Origin: Basidiobolus meristosporus CBS 931.73
Taxonomy: Eukaryota > Basidiobolomycota > Basidiobolomycetes > Basidiobolales > Basidiobolaceae
Assembly (NCBI GenBank): GCA_002104905.1
Contig: MCFE01000142.1
Coordinates: 92,201 to 156,200 of the forward strand
DNA: 64,000 nucleotides
Direction of reading: 5' to 3'
Shown: piece after piece, positions 34,167 to 46,066 of the stretch
Layout: each line of letters begins with the position of its first letter
Position numbering within the stretch: the stretch's first letter is position 1
Notes under the pieces: generated by a model
What the model was told of the DNA's origin: nothing
Seen by the model: the letters and a program-made list of their open reading frames with translations, nothing else
Database searches by the model: none
Program-made: the position numbers and the translations under genes

Positions 34167-35447
34167 CATTAGTAGTGGAAATTGATTAAACAGTTGGAAA
34201 GTTAGTTGCAACCATTTGCAGAATCCACCTAAACCCAAATCCAATCCCCCAATCAGGAGCCATGAGGGGAATTGGCGGCGGAGCATGTTTGTGAACTGCT
34301 TCAAATAGTCTGATCCTCTTTCCCCTTTGCAGATGATCTCGGAATCTATGAACATCCACCGGCTGGACCATATGGTCCTGATCATACCAGAATCATATGG
34401 CCGGCTCAATGCGGTACTCTTCCATAGTGGCCATGCATTACAAATGTTGTATCACCCAGTTGTTGGAGATAGGATAATCTTGCACGAATGGCAGCGTCGT
34501 AGTTCCTCAGCGATTCCCAAGGGATTGTCTGTCAAACGGCGGGAGCGGTTTCTTCTCCCCGGCAGGTGGCTAATGTCTTACCTGCCCAATGACTTGTGAC
34601 GTCCCCGAGGGCAGTAAGTTGATGGTGAACTCTCAAGGGCCCGGATTTCCAAGGAGAAAAGCATCAATGCCTACCCAAGAGCCATGATTTTGCATCTGGA
34701 TTGCTGGGCGGCTGTATGCTGATTATCCTACCGAGCTTCAGGATAAGGTTGTGCAAAAACGCTCAACCCTAGCCCAACATCCCAACCCTGGCTTGCCATC
34801 CAAGTACACCAATTCGGTCGTATACTGGCTGCTGTCCTCAAGTTACAATAAACTCGGTAACGTGACACAACTCACTTGACATCATAGTTTTCAGCACTTG
34901 TACACAGTAGAGCACCTATAACCAATATGGCCAATGGTTCAAATCCAAGGTCAACTTGTGTCTAATGTGGAGCCCAAATGGCCATGCTGTTCTCCCCCAC
35001 ATCACCTCTACTCATATCCATCCAGTTTGTGGAGCTTGGTTTACAAACATGATACGCTGTATCTCCTTGACTGACAGAATATGACCCATATCAAGGCACG
35101 CAAATACTTTTTTTGCTGAGGCGTGCAGGGAATGTCGAGGAGCACTGGAATATAATAAATCTATCGATGCCCTACACCAACGAGATTGTCGTTCAGTGAA
35201 GTGGCGTAAAATGTAAATCACTCAGATTTACCCGTCCCGAGACGGCATGATAGATGCTCCATTGATAATCTTGTATTCACCCAAATCAAATAAGGAGATG
35301 GCCTTCAGTACAAAATGTGTCGTTGGTCCCGGTTTGGCCGCCTTCATTACCATCTCCAGCCCACTGAATCCTTTTGCCATCGCGATATCTATTCACACAA
35401 GCCTTAGTTGCTCGCACTTACCTCCCTAGTCCATTGAATACGTCGCT
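34167..35447. other. Intergenic; possible upstream exon of the LrgB gene
   Basis: No independent gene. A short hydrophobic frame at 35247-35426 ends at a good acceptor (CCTCCCTAG, 35429), so an additional 5' exon of the LrgB-like gene is possible, but no convincing donor was found. Confidence 0.4.
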
Positions 35448-37155
35448 ATGGGAACAATCATACTAGTATGTCCACCATCATCATACATGGCCTGGCCGGG
35501 AATCCCCATTATTTTCAGCAATTTAACCATGCTATTTGTAGTTCTTTCGAGAGAATAAGAAGCGTTTTGTTGAAGACTGGCTGGTCACTCCTATCACCAT
35601 ATTTCTGATATTGGCGTATGTGTGGTGCATGGACCGACTGATCAAGCTTACTCCTATCACATTCCCCGGAAGCGTAAGTCCGCGATACAGATTCCTTGCT
35701 CAATGCTTCAAAGCTGACTGGAAACGTTATCCTTATAGGTGGCGAGTATGATCCTCACCTTCTTCCTCCTGCTCATCTTCAACTTCATCACCCCGCGGTA
35801 CACACGAAAGTTTATCGACCTTTTCTCCCCGGCTGTGACATTTCTGCTCAAATGGATCAATGTATTATTCTCCCCCGCCTTCATTCTGATCCCAAACAGC
35901 AATCCGATTACCGCCAGTGAGCTCGGAAAAGTGATTGGGGTGTTTGGTATGTGGAAACTAGCTCGTTCGTGCAAGGAAACCCATACTTACCTGTTCCCTC
36001 CTCCTCCCCCTAGCCATTGGTCTGGTTCTCTCGACCATTCTGACGACCTTTCTCATCCGCGGCTTCCAATGGATCAAGGTTCGCCTACTCAAGAGACGCG
36101 AGGCGCATCATATCGATTCTTATGAGCACGGCCCTAGCGAAGCCAGCGTTGTCGACCTTTCGGATAGTCCAACCTTAAGTGAGAAAAACTCGGCTTCGCA
36201 AGCAGAGACAAATTTAGGATGTAAAGAGAATCGTTCGTTCGACGAGGTCGATGGGTTCACCGATTTCCCAGAAAATCATCCGAAAGTCAAGAAATTACTT
36301 GAGAATCACATCAACTCGATCATTTACTTTGTGCTGTTTGTCCCCTCACTGATCGTGTACCTGGTGAATGGACAAACCTTACCGGTAAACTTATCCCTCA
36401 ACGTCCTGAGTTTCTACGCAGCCATGGCGGTCCCGATCAAAGTCCGACGATTCCTTCATCCGATCATCACGTGCTCTGCGTTGATGATTCTGTTTATCTA
36501 TCTTCTTGCTCTGATGCGGAGCCAAAGCTTGCACCAAGGCTTGGCTGCCTTCTCGACCGGTACGCGTTATCTAGTGCTATTCGATCCCACACGGAGCGGT
36601 CCAGTGCCCCAGCCTGGGGCAGGAGATGTGCTCTATTCTTTGCTGGATGGCAGTATAGTTTCGCTATCGTTCAACATGTTCAAGTATCGGAAAGAGTTGG
36701 CGGAGCATGCCTTTGAAATGATCCCTACCATTGGGATTCTAAGCGTCTCTTCGCTGTTCCTATACCCCTTGGTGGCGGGGGCAATCCAGATCACGCCACC
36801 TCGGGCGCTTTCTTTTGCCGGGCGAGCGATCACCACTCCTCTCGCGATCAACATCGAAACTGTGCTTGGTGGAGATGTTGGTTTGACCGTGATATTCGTG
36901 ATTCTCACCGGAATCATCGGTGCCGTCTGCGGGATCCGATTTTTGAGATGTCTGGGGGTCGATCCTAAGGATTATGTGGCAGTGGGGGTCTCCATGGGCT
37001 GCAATGCCCACGCCATCTCCACAGCAGCCCTGTTAGAGGTTGACCTGAAAGCGGCGGCCATCTCCTCGCTTAGCTTCGTTCTCTTCGGCACGATCGTTGT
37101 GATCCTGGTGGCCATACCCAGCATCACCAGTGTGATCCGGGGGTTCGTCATGTAA
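35448..37155 (+). CDS. LrgB/CidB-type membrane protein, four exons
   Basis: Proposed exons: 35448-35465, 35542-35673, 35739-35946, 36014-37155, joined through introns with GTATGT/GTAAGT donors and TAG acceptors. Phases agree at each junction and give 499 aa. The N-terminal third has several membrane helices and resembles the LrgA-like half of eukaryotic LrgAB fusions. A hydrophilic loop follows, encoded at ~36110-36300. The C-terminal 260 residues match LrgB: ITTPLAINI, GLTVIFVILTGIIGAV, and MGCNAHAISTAALLE, where bacteria have a G.A.HGIGTA-like motif. The plant homologue PLGG1 carries glycolate/glycerate across the plastid envelope; fungal members are of unknown role, possibly organic-acid export. 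AATAAA lies at 37197. The first exon is short and uncertain. Confidence 0.82.
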
Positions 37156-37196
37156 GACTGAAAGCGAAGTGAAGCCATGTAAATATTCTAATCTCT

Positions 37197-37202
37197 AATA
37201 AA
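37197..37202 (+). terminator. Polyadenylation signal of the LrgB-like gene
   Basis: AATAAA, 42 bases after the stop codon at 37153-37155. Confidence 0.5.
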
Positions 37203-37416
37203 CCGCCGACACGCACACGAGCCTTCCGACGGCAACGACGTCCCTTGGCATTTCGAAATTGTTTATTGCTATTACTGGGGAAGTGATTTAGGCTGGGTTG
37301 GGATATTTGGGGAGCCGATCCCGTTAGGAATGCGGTCTTGGCAATAAAAGATAATGGTATACATGATGTGTCTGTGCTCGAAAGTAGAATTATGGGGTAG
37401 GCCATGGGTAAGGCAA

Positions 37417-38478
37417 TCAACATTGAGGCTCAAATGTTATGTACCGGTCCTGGCGAATCTTCCCAACTACACCTTGGTACGTGAGTTGAGCAGTGTAGCC
37501 CCTGTCGTCCCCCAGATGGATAGTGGGGATTGCGGAGCACTCACCCAGAGGCGGTCCCTGGATATTGAGCTTGGAGATATCGTTGGTATAGCAACCGTGC
37601 TTGCTCTTGTATGCCACCTGTGCTCGGTAAACCTGGGAGAGTACGAATCGGGGTACTTCCGTGGGATCTGTTTGATTCCTCTCCTGCTCATCGCCTAAGA
37701 ACACTGACCCCCACCATTCAGGATTCTGTATATCTTCGCTGTACTGCGGCGTCCAGGTGTGCCTGTATTGCTCCAATGGGGTATTGTTGTTTCTTCTACG
37801 ACTCATGCGGAATCCAAAGACGCCGAACTGAGTGGAAGGGCGCCGATTGAAGTCAAATCGACCGCGCTTTCTGTAGTCGGTTAGCAACGCATCTTGCGAG
37901 ATCGCCCATTCCAGGGTCCAGGATTTTCTGCCGGTGTTATTCCTGATGGCCAATTTGCCTTTGCCAGAGTTCACGACGGTTGTACCATGGGATTTCGGGC
38001 CTAGAGACCACTTCTCATTCGGCACCCCGCCGTCAGCTGGTGGTTTGCTCCAGGCGATCTCCTTGATATTGCCGAACGGAGTGATCTGAAGCTCTTTGTA
38101 GTTGTGGTTTGTGCGCAATGGATCGATGTAGACGCGGAAAGTGGAGTTCTTGAAATTGAACCGATCCTGTGAGCAGTCATCTACCGCATTTGGATCGAAG
38201 ATCTCCGCACCAACGTAGAAGTATTCCTCATCGTAAGTGTACTTGAATCTAGCTAGATACTCGGAGGCCACTTCCCCCCCTGCTTTTATATCGCTGAAGG
38301 GAGATGACCACGCGATCGAATCCCATATGCCATCATCCAAGTGGCCATCAATCTTTGGTGGCTTGTGAGCCGGCAATGTTGCGTAGCTCTTTGGCAACGG
38401 AAGGTCGCACCTTTTCACATTGCTTGCTGATACAAACACCACGGATATGCTGATAAGATAGAGGGCTTGACACAACAT
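37417..38478 (-). CDS. Secreted CBM9-like carbohydrate-binding protein
   Basis: 353 aa from an ATG at 38478. Residues 1-18 form a signal peptide (LYLISISVVFVSAS). The body is a beta-sandwich of the carbohydrate-binding family 9-like type: KIDGHLDDGIWDSIAWSS (42-59), FKYTYDEEYFYVGAEIFDP (78-96), FRVYIDP (114-120), YKELQITPFGNIKEI and WTLEWAIS (187-194), then a terminal NPEWWGSVFLGD. In CBM9 of bacterial xylanases this fold binds reducing ends of sugars with paired Trp; Trp255 and Trp256 here are candidates. The last ~90 residues (Cys296, Cys314 and a final Cys) form an extra tail. No catalytic domain is present. It may bind wall polysaccharide or heme-like ligands (DOMON relatives). ATATAAG at 38544-38550 may be its TATA box. 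Confidence 0.8.
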   Translation of the reverse strand: MLCQALYLISISVVFVSASNVKRCDLPLPKSYATLPAHKPPKIDGHLDDGIWDSIAWSSPFSDIKAGGEVASEYLARFKYTYDEEYFYVGAEIFDPNAVDDCSQDRFNFKNSTFRVYIDPLRTNHNYKELQITPFGNIKEIAWSKPPADGGVPNEKWSLGPKSHGTTVVNSGKGKLAIRNNTGRKSWTLEWAISQDALLTDYRKRGRFDFNRRPSTQFGVFGFRMSRRRNNNTPLEQYRHTWTPQYSEDIQNPEWWGSVFLGDEQERNQTDPTEVPRFVLSQVYRAQVAYKSKHGCYTNDISKLNIQGPPLGECSAIPTIHLGDDRGYTAQLTYQGVVGKIRQDRYITFEPQC

Positions 38479-40672
38479 TGGTGGGTGTTTGGAGAGCGTT
38501 CGTTGGAGTGTAGATTGGGCTCGGTCCGTAGAAATGAGCCTGGCTTATATCTGGGAGTAACCAGCTAAAGATCATCAGCAGTGATCAGTAGGCGGCCCCC
38601 ATATGGCGGAGAACCCGTTGGAAGCGGGAATGTCTGGCTTTAAAATAGAACAGAGGGTGCCATGGATACTTCAAGCGCGGCTGAAGCGCCTCGACCCAAA
38701 TGTAAAGCCAGCAAGGCAAGGATTCGCTCTCAGTTTCGCTGGATACAAGGAAAAGCTGGCTAAAATATCAATCAGTCTCAGATGGGGAGCCACAAGATTG
38801 GATTGACATGTAAACACTGCTGAATTTGAACGAAATCTTGCGGGATCATGGGCAGTCTATGAACGGCCTTGCTGGTATTACTTGACGCGAAAGGGTCCAA
38901 CTGAGAGCACCATCGACGTCAGCTGTATAGTATGAAATGGGCACATCAGCCTCTGGATTGATCGAGGTTTGCCTACTGACTGCCAGCATCCTCTGAACAA
39001 TGGATTCGCGGCCATGCCACTTCGCAGAATGTGAGCCAGTTTTCTAATCCTAAGGACCTACCAAGGGTTTCGGAAGTGGAACGGAGAATTTGGGAAAAAT
39101 CATGGATTACTCATCTATCGTTGGACTTTGAGCTTTACAATGCTGGGCATAGAGCCGCCAGGAAAAGGGCTGACGCCCAGTTTAGTGTATCATTGAATCT
39201 TGGCATCTTGGTTCCATATCTATGGTGAAAATATGGGCCTCCGCCAAGAGTCAAATTAATTTTGGGCCAGCTCTAATTTAGGCTCAGTATAGTGTGGCCT
39301 TGATCAACCACTATATTTAACCAGTTGGTTCAGTGTGCAGCAAAAATAGCTTGATTTTTATGACCAATGAAACGTGAGATCTTCCATAAATGTGAGCTAT
39401 CATTAAATCACCAGAAGCCCCTGTTATTCCTGCTCCTATCCCTCCACTATCATTCTTACGCCGCAGGGTTCGCTCAGAATGTATGGCAATCAAAGACAAA
39501 GTACTCGGCAAAGTATACTACTGAAAATGGGCTGGCTTCTGCAACGAAGTATAGGAGTTGACATGGCTGATAGCGTGACCCTGTAAAGGGCTATCAGGAT
39601 CTTGGCGTTTCTTCATCAGCGAAGTAAACTCGAGTTTTCAATAAACGTGCAAGGCAAGGGAAACTAGCATGGTGGCACTAAATATAGCGGCCTTCTGGAC
39701 TTTCTCGAGTCCCAGCAAATTATGATAGAGGTGGGTTTCGTTAATTGGTGGGGTTTCTTGACAAAAAGTACCTGAAAGCGGTTTCAAGCATTTTATAGAG
39801 GTGCATTACCAGATTAAAATTGGATACAAGGCTAACTTTGATGACCAACAATCAAACTATAAATAGGCTCGTTACTGGCACCCAATGGCAACTCATCGGA
39901 AGGATTTGGCATGCATATTAGCTCGTGGATGGCTAAAACATCTTTCTGGTTATCAATATCCACTTGACATTAATATTACACAATGTGTCAAAATGCCCAT
40001 ATATATATATGCCGTTGATCTCTTGGAACAGTGAGTATATTTAACAAATTAGATGCAGAAGGCATGAATGAATTTAGTAGGCCCTATAGAGATATATTAA
40101 TCACTTGAAATTGCCAATATAGCTCAACATCAGTATTGATTCTGGAAGTAAATAAAGTATCCTGCAAGTATAGATAGTTATTTAGAAAGCCAGCTTTGAC
40201 TTACTAGATGATTCCACTTTGTGGAATATGAAAACAAATATACCTAGATGTTGAGGGAGGTCCCAAGAAGTTGCCTATAGATTTTGGAGTTTATCTGTAT
40301 TATGACAACATATGTTGAAGATTCTCAAAGCAAAGAAGTCTCAATAAGCTTCAAGCTGAGACAAAAGACTCTAGGCTGTAAGTAAGGCTACATAGAGCTT
40401 GCAAACTCTACTTATTAGCAGTGTACTGAAGCAAGACTACAAGCCATACTTTCTACTCACCACCTAACCAATAGCTACTATTATAGTTTCTCTAGTTACA
40501 CCAAAGTATTCACCATATTTGGTAACTTGAATTATAGTCAACTAACTTGGAGATTTTAGGACTGTTGTGCATCAACATTTAAAACTTAGCCTATTTAACT
40601 CCGTTAGAAAATATAGTACCCTAACTGATTTTCCCTAACCCAAACATAACTAATCCCAGTTATGGTTTATTT
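38479..40672. other. Transition from gene island to AT-rich repeat block
   Basis: Short frames without motifs. Base composition falls gradually to AT-rich beyond ~39600. The stretch contains a TATATATATATATG run near 40000 and no recognised gene. Confidence 0.45.
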
Positions 40673-41021
40673 TGTTGTAAGAATTCGTAATTCCACCTAA
40701 ATACTCACCTAACTTAGTCACTTAGATCATTACCTTCAAATCCTAGAGAATACTGACCAAATTCCCTGTCGGGATATACTTGGAATATTTTCACCAAAAT
40801 ACCAGGTACCCAGAACATGAAAATTCTCAAAGTTGTCCAAATAGGTTCAAACTTTGCACACATGTTCTTGGGATCTTCCTTAACCTATTCTATGTGTTTG
40901 CTATGCCAAGATCATGTAAAAGTATAAATACTCCTTGTACATTCAATAAATCATTAAGTGAAAACTACATAATCTACTTGTCCTCTTAGTCACGTCCAAT
41001 ATCTCCAAGACTCTTACTACA
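40673..41021 (+). repeat. copia D 5' LTR
   Basis: 349 bp, TGTTGT...TACTACA, followed by GGTTATGAGCCCC. The TATA hairpin of the other LTRs is degraded on its 3' arm (CTCCTTGTAC). Confidence 0.88.
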
Positions 41022-41025
41022 GGTT

Positions 41026-41869
41026 ATGAGCCCCAAGATGTCACTCTCTGCAATGTCTACTACTGCTATTACCAAAATTTTTCCCTCTGCTGAAAAGCTG
41101 GATGGATCTAGCTACCAAGTGTGGAAGGTAAAGATGAAGATGCTGCTACAAGAAGAGGCCTTTGGTATATTGTCATGGAAGAAGAATGCCCTTCTAAGAC
41201 CATGGGAGAGGAAGCCTTAAAGTACCAGAAGAAAGAACAAAGTGCCTTTAACTGCATTTGTGTTAATGATAAAGACAAATTGCTAGTTCAATGCTCAAGA
41301 GCAAAAACAGCAAAGTATGCCTGGAAGGCATTAGAAAATACCTACCAGTCATGTTCAGCTGCTAAGAAAATGTATCTGAGACAAAAATTTTTTACTACAA
41401 AGATGCTGCCAGGAGAAGAAATGAAAAATCTAATCAACAGAATTACCCTGCCGGTAGATGAGATGGAATCTGTGGGTGTACCAACTACTGATTAGGATGT
41501 GATAGTGACCATCCTGAATAGCCTGACAGACAAGTTTCAGGGCCTTGTATCAGCCCTAGAGTCCAGAACTGGAGATTTGACCTTGTATATGTATATGGAA
41601 GGCTCCTGGATGAAGAATAAAGAAATTCAAGTGCCAATAAGAAGGATGAAGAAAATGCTTTAATAAGCAATGATAACCAACAAATGAGGTACCCAAGACC
41701 CTACAAAGGCAACAAAAACCTGTTTTGCAACTACTGCAAAAGGAAAGGACACATATCAGACTGGTGTCTCAAAAAGAGAGCTGATCAGCAAAATAAGCCT
41801 GAAGATGGAAATGCTGCAACAAGTGAAGATAGACTATTCATATCTGCACTAAATATGGCCACAAACTAG
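41026..41869 (+). pseudogene. copia D Gag, frameshifted
   Basis: It starts at the ATG inside the primer-binding site, as in copia A. The LDGSSYQVWKVKMKMLLQ signature is present. Frame changes occur at ~41150 and ~41500, and stop codons at ~41494 and ~41620. The zinc knuckle is intact at ~41730-41770. Confidence 0.82.
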
Positions 41870-41970
41870 GATTCTCAGATGTGGTAAAATGACCCAGGAG
41901 CATCTCAACACCTTACACACCAAAAAAACTTTTTACCCTATATCAAGAAATTCCAATTAAGAAGGTTTTC

Positions 41971-43624
41971 ATGGGTGACAATAGAACAGTTGATGCAGTA
42001 GGAGAAGGAACTATCCAATTAAACCTAAGAAGCAGTGAAGGAAGCCATACACTGACCTTTGAAGAAGTAATCTATATACCAGAAATAGCCAAGAACCTAC
42101 TATCTGTAAGCAAGACCATAGTAGAAGAACTCAGGTGCAGCTTTGACAATTCTGGATGCAAGATCACTGATCCAAATGGTGCCCATATTGCTTTGGGTAT
42201 CAGAGATTGGAATCTATGCAAGTTGACTTTTATTCCTTCATATTTGGAAGCCAATATAAGTAACTTAAATGAATAAGCACCAATGCTTTGGCACAGGAGA
42301 TTTGAGCATATTAATTTTGATTATTTGTGCAAAATGATCAAAGATCAGCTAATTTCTGGAGTAAAAGTTAATCACCCAGCTAATTTGGAGCACTGTGAAG
42401 CCTGCATATATGGGAAACAAGCCAGACAGCTGTTCAAGAGCTCTGGGCTAATCAAAACTAAGAAAAAATTAGATCTTATTCACTCAGATATGTGTGGATC
42501 TATGCAGGGTTTATCCTTAGGCACAATGGAGTATTTGATCACTTTTATTGATGATTATACAAGATACACATGGGTCTACTTCATGGAGAGAAAGGAAGAA
42601 GCTTTGTCTAAGTTCAAGGAGTTTAAAGCCATGGTGGAGAGAGAACCTGATGAAAAATTCAAGAAAATATGCTCTGACAATGGTGAGGAATATAGCTCAA
42701 AACTCTTCATCCACTTCTGCAAAATTCATGGGATGAAGCAAGAGACTACGGTACCATACTCCCCACAGCAAAATGGAGTAGCCAAACATGTTAACAGATC
42801 AATAATTGATATGGCAAGACCAATGATCCATGACCAAAATTATCTATGATTTTTAGATGGAATCAGTTGCCACTGCTGTATACCTTAAAAATAGGAGTTA
42901 TAGCAGAATACTTCATGATCCTACTCCATTTAAAGCATGGTATGGGTACAGACCAAGTGTAGAACATCTAAGAATATTTGGGTGTACAGCATATGCTAAG
43001 AAATTGTCTAGAAATCAGTCAAAATTTGAGCCAAAAAGTGTAAAATGCATATATTTGGGCTACTGCAATGAGAGTAAAGCATACAGACTCTACAATACCA
43101 AAGCAAAGAAACTAATCAAGTCCAGGGATGTGTTGTTTGATGAAAATCCAAAATTTTCACAAAAAATGACATCAGATGATGACAAAAATCTGATCTCAAG
43201 TCCACCACCTGTCAGGATTGAATCAGAGCAAAACAATGAAAATTTTTTCACTCCAGAGGACTCAAAAACCATGGTTCAGCCTGGATCAGTGCCCAGGAAT
43301 ATCTCAAAAGTGATCATTCCAGTATCAAATGCCTGGAGATCCACTTGGACAAGAAATAGCCAAAATTACTATATCAATGAGGTTACAAATGTAGCCCATG
43401 CCTATTTAGTCCATATTGTTGAGCCCCAGACTGTGAAAGAGGCCCTCAATAGCTCTCAGACAAAATTTTGGAGATCTGCAATGACTGAGGAATATCAGGC
43501 CCTGATGAAATATCAAACTTGGGACTTGGTCAAATTACCAATCAACCAAAAATCAATTGGATGCAGATGGGTCTTCAAGACAAAATACAAGACTGATGAT
43601 ACAACTGAAAGATTCAAAGCATGA
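41971..43624 (+). pseudogene. copia D protease/integrase and start of RT, broken
   Basis: Integrase zinc finger (HRRFEHINFDYLCKM...HCEACIYGK), the core with CSDNGEEYSSKLF and the PYSPQQNGVA segment, and after a frameshift at ~42850 the integrase tail and the RT entry segment (CRWVFKTKYK). Stop codons lie at 42274-42276 and 43622-43624. The RT active site is deleted. Confidence 0.82.
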
Positions 43625-43660
43625 CTTGTGGCCAAGGGATACTCTAAGACTCTTACAACA

Positions 43661-44822
43661 TATTTTATCACTTCTCAGAATCTATTTTTAGCTGTTACAC
43701 CTGATCATTTTCATGTGGTCATTACATCCTCAACTGATCTGCTAAGCCATTCAAAGTGATTAATCATCTGAGATCTATCCACCACTTGGCAGTTGCCAAG
43801 ACATCAGCTGATTAATGATGCAATTTCCAATTTATCTTATGCACCTATGAGCACCCCAACAGATTTCAATTAGTCCAGTCTCTTGGTGCTTACTAATTCA
43901 ACTTGATCAGAACAATATAAATAAAGTTTACTGAACCTTTTGGTCTAGTATGTGTCTCAACAAAGCCAAGATTGTGCCTCAGCAAAATTAAGAGTTCAAC
44001 AATTCCATTCTAGCTTCCACCCAAGCCTAGCATATCTAGCATTCCCACAAACACCAAGCCTAGCCTGTATAGCAAACTACCTCTGTTGCCTTTATAGCGC
44101 AACTCAGCTATATATCAGACCAATATTAGACCAGAACATCTCTGCCAATATTTCTGTCACTATTGAAAATTCTAAGATTCTGCACTTAGTTGTCACTCAG
44201 GCTCAGTTAACTCATTCAAGAGTTTTATTACACTTTTCTCTTGGGTACAACATATTTTTTGTTGAATTCCATTACATTCAACCACTTTACAATATAGGCT
44301 TGTTCCATTGTGCCATTGATCATAGTGCCAGAGAGTGCTGTATATTTTGTTATTAATTTGATATTTTAGGGTCACATGCATGTCAATTCTGATGCCAAAT
44401 TGGCACTGTATAGCACCATCTGGCACTCTGTGGCATGATCAGGCACCATCTGGCATGCTATGGCACTATTGGGCACTATGATCAGCAGGAATGATGGAAC
44501 AAGTCTATTAAGACCATCACAATGCCATGCAGCTATTGTTAGAGCACCAATTAAACCCTATCAAGTTTTATAACTGTATTTGGCAGTAAAATGAGCCAAA
44601 TGCCATTGTGATCCCACAATAAGATTTAGAAGAGGGTCATTGATTCTAAGCTGCTGGTATTTTGATGGTCTCCAAATAGGATCCTGACAGCTGATCTGGA
44701 TTGGATCCACCTGTGGGACCATATTATTTTTTAAAGGGTACTTGGCAAACAAGCAGGTATATTTGCTAGTAAGAGACTAAGCTAACTAGGATACATACTA
44801 AATCTTGCAATCATCTGCACAC
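43661..44822. other. AT-rich flank holding an LTR copy and a copia leader
   Basis: After the target duplication the sequence is unrelated to copia D. It contains the LTR copy at 43915-44252, a set of short 'tggcac...atctggcac' direct repeats at ~44390-44470, and at ~44680-44740 a segment with GGATCC words like the leader at 17.8 kb. Confidence 0.55.
43915..44252 (+). repeat. Solo or truncated LTR of the chromovirus family
   Basis: Aligns with the LTR at 14558-14923 from about its 25th base to the ACAACA end; no adjoining coding sequence. Its 5' end is degraded. Confidence 0.65.
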
Positions 44823-45210
44823 TGTGAGTACTCAATGTAGTACCCACTCTTTGCCCAAGAGTTCTCCCAAGAGTTCCCTCCAGAGTCCTACCCAAAGTCC
44901 TCCAGTACCCTCCCTATGATTTCCCCACACGTCCTCCCCTCCTATCCCTGCCCTTATCTAGTTAGAACACTTACCATAACAGGAAGGTGTTCACACCCCT
45001 ATTTTATAACACATTGTCTATTGTCTAAGCCCCCCCCAAGTGATATATATATCTACCCAATTGAACCAGGAAGAACAACAAGATTTGGACAAAATAAACA
45101 GAAGTCTTTATTACCTTGCTACCTTCTATTGGAAGCTATTCTGAACCAAGTGGTACTGAATTGACCTACAAGCTCTCCCACCCACCAAGTACAGTCAGTA
45201 ATAACCCACA
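44823..45210 (+). repeat. ~388-bp TGTG...CACA repeat (probable solo LTR)
   Basis: Second copy of the repeat at 3994-4373, in opposite orientation. It abuts a 5'-truncated copia fragment. Contains TATATATATC upstream of a CAGAAG/TTATT run, compatible with an LTR promoter. Confidence 0.6.
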
Positions 45211-46066
45211 AGAAGTACCCAGACTATTACCCTAAGCCAATCCAAGTATATTCAAGATATACTAAAGAAGTACAAAATGGAAGACTGTAAACCGGCAGCC
45301 ACCCCAATGGAGACAAACCTTAACTTGGTCAAAACTCAACCAAATCAAGAGAGCTTGGTGACATCTGAAAGCCCTGACTTTCCTTATCAATCTATGATTG
45401 GCAGTCTGATGTATATCATGCTTGGAACACGTCCAGATATCTCATATTCAGTGGGAGTTGTCAGCCAACATAATCAGAACTATGGATCTGATCATATTGC
45501 AGCAGTTAAGCGGATTTTTAGATACCTAAAAGGAACTGCTGATATTTGCTTAAGATACACTTATAAGGACTCAGAACAAGATCTTGTGGGATACTCTGAT
45601 GCAGATTGGGGACAAAATTTGGAAGACAGAAGATCCACCACAGGATACACCTTTCTTTATTGTAAAGGAGCAATTTCATGGAATTCAAGAAAGCAACCAA
45701 CCGTAGCACTTTCCACCACAGAGGCAGAGTATATGGCAGCCTGTGAAGCTACAAAAGAAGCAATGTGGTTAAGAAAGCTGCTTACAGATTTAGGCCTATG
45801 TCAAAAACGCCTATTACTTTATTTCAAGATAATCAAGGATGTATACAATTAGGTAGAAATCCAACTTTTCATGCTAGAACCAAGCACATAGATATTAGAC
45901 ATCATTTCATACGTGAAGCTATAGAGAATAACTTAGTTAGCTTAGATTACTGTCCTACAGATGAAATGATTGCACACATTTTTACCAAACCATTAGCTAG
46001 AGACAAGTTTGAATATCTTAGGTCAAAATTAGGACTAGTCAGTATGAACATTTAGCTGAGTGGGAG
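45211..46066 (+). pseudogene. copia fragment, RT C-terminus and RNase H
   Basis: Begins abruptly in the RT connection (SQSKYIQDILKKYKMEDCKPAATPME) and continues through RNase H (YSDADWG, STTEAEYMAA), with a one-base shift near 45810 and the end motif MIAHIFTKPLARDK. It is closely similar to copia A. This is not the missing part of copia D, since that element is already closed by its target duplication. Confidence 0.85.

Larger units (their letters stand above)
40673..43660 (+). mobile_element. copia element with 3' deletion (copia D)
   Basis: It has a complete 5' LTR (40673-41021), the tRNA-Met primer site, a decayed Gag (41026-41869, zinc knuckle CNYCKRKGHISDWC), protease remnant, integrase (41971-42849, then 42857 onward) and the beginning of RT, up to about 43640. 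There pol joins directly to the last ~15 bases of an LTR (43646-43660, ending TTACAACA). TATTT flanks both ends (40668-40672 and 43661-43665), a 5-bp target duplication. The element thus inserted whole and later lost most of RT, RNase H and nearly all the 3' LTR. Several frameshifts break Gag and pol. Confidence 0.85.

Noticed and set aside
34930-34975. tRNA T-arm-like GGTTCAAATCC
   Set aside because: No matching acceptor stem, D-arm or anticodon arm around it.
37354-37698. Plus-strand 114-aa frame
   Set aside because: Antisense shadow of the CBM9-like gene.
38603-38806. 67-aa plus-strand ATG frame beside the CBM9-like gene
   Set aside because: No signal peptide, motif or other support; overlaps the likely promoter region.
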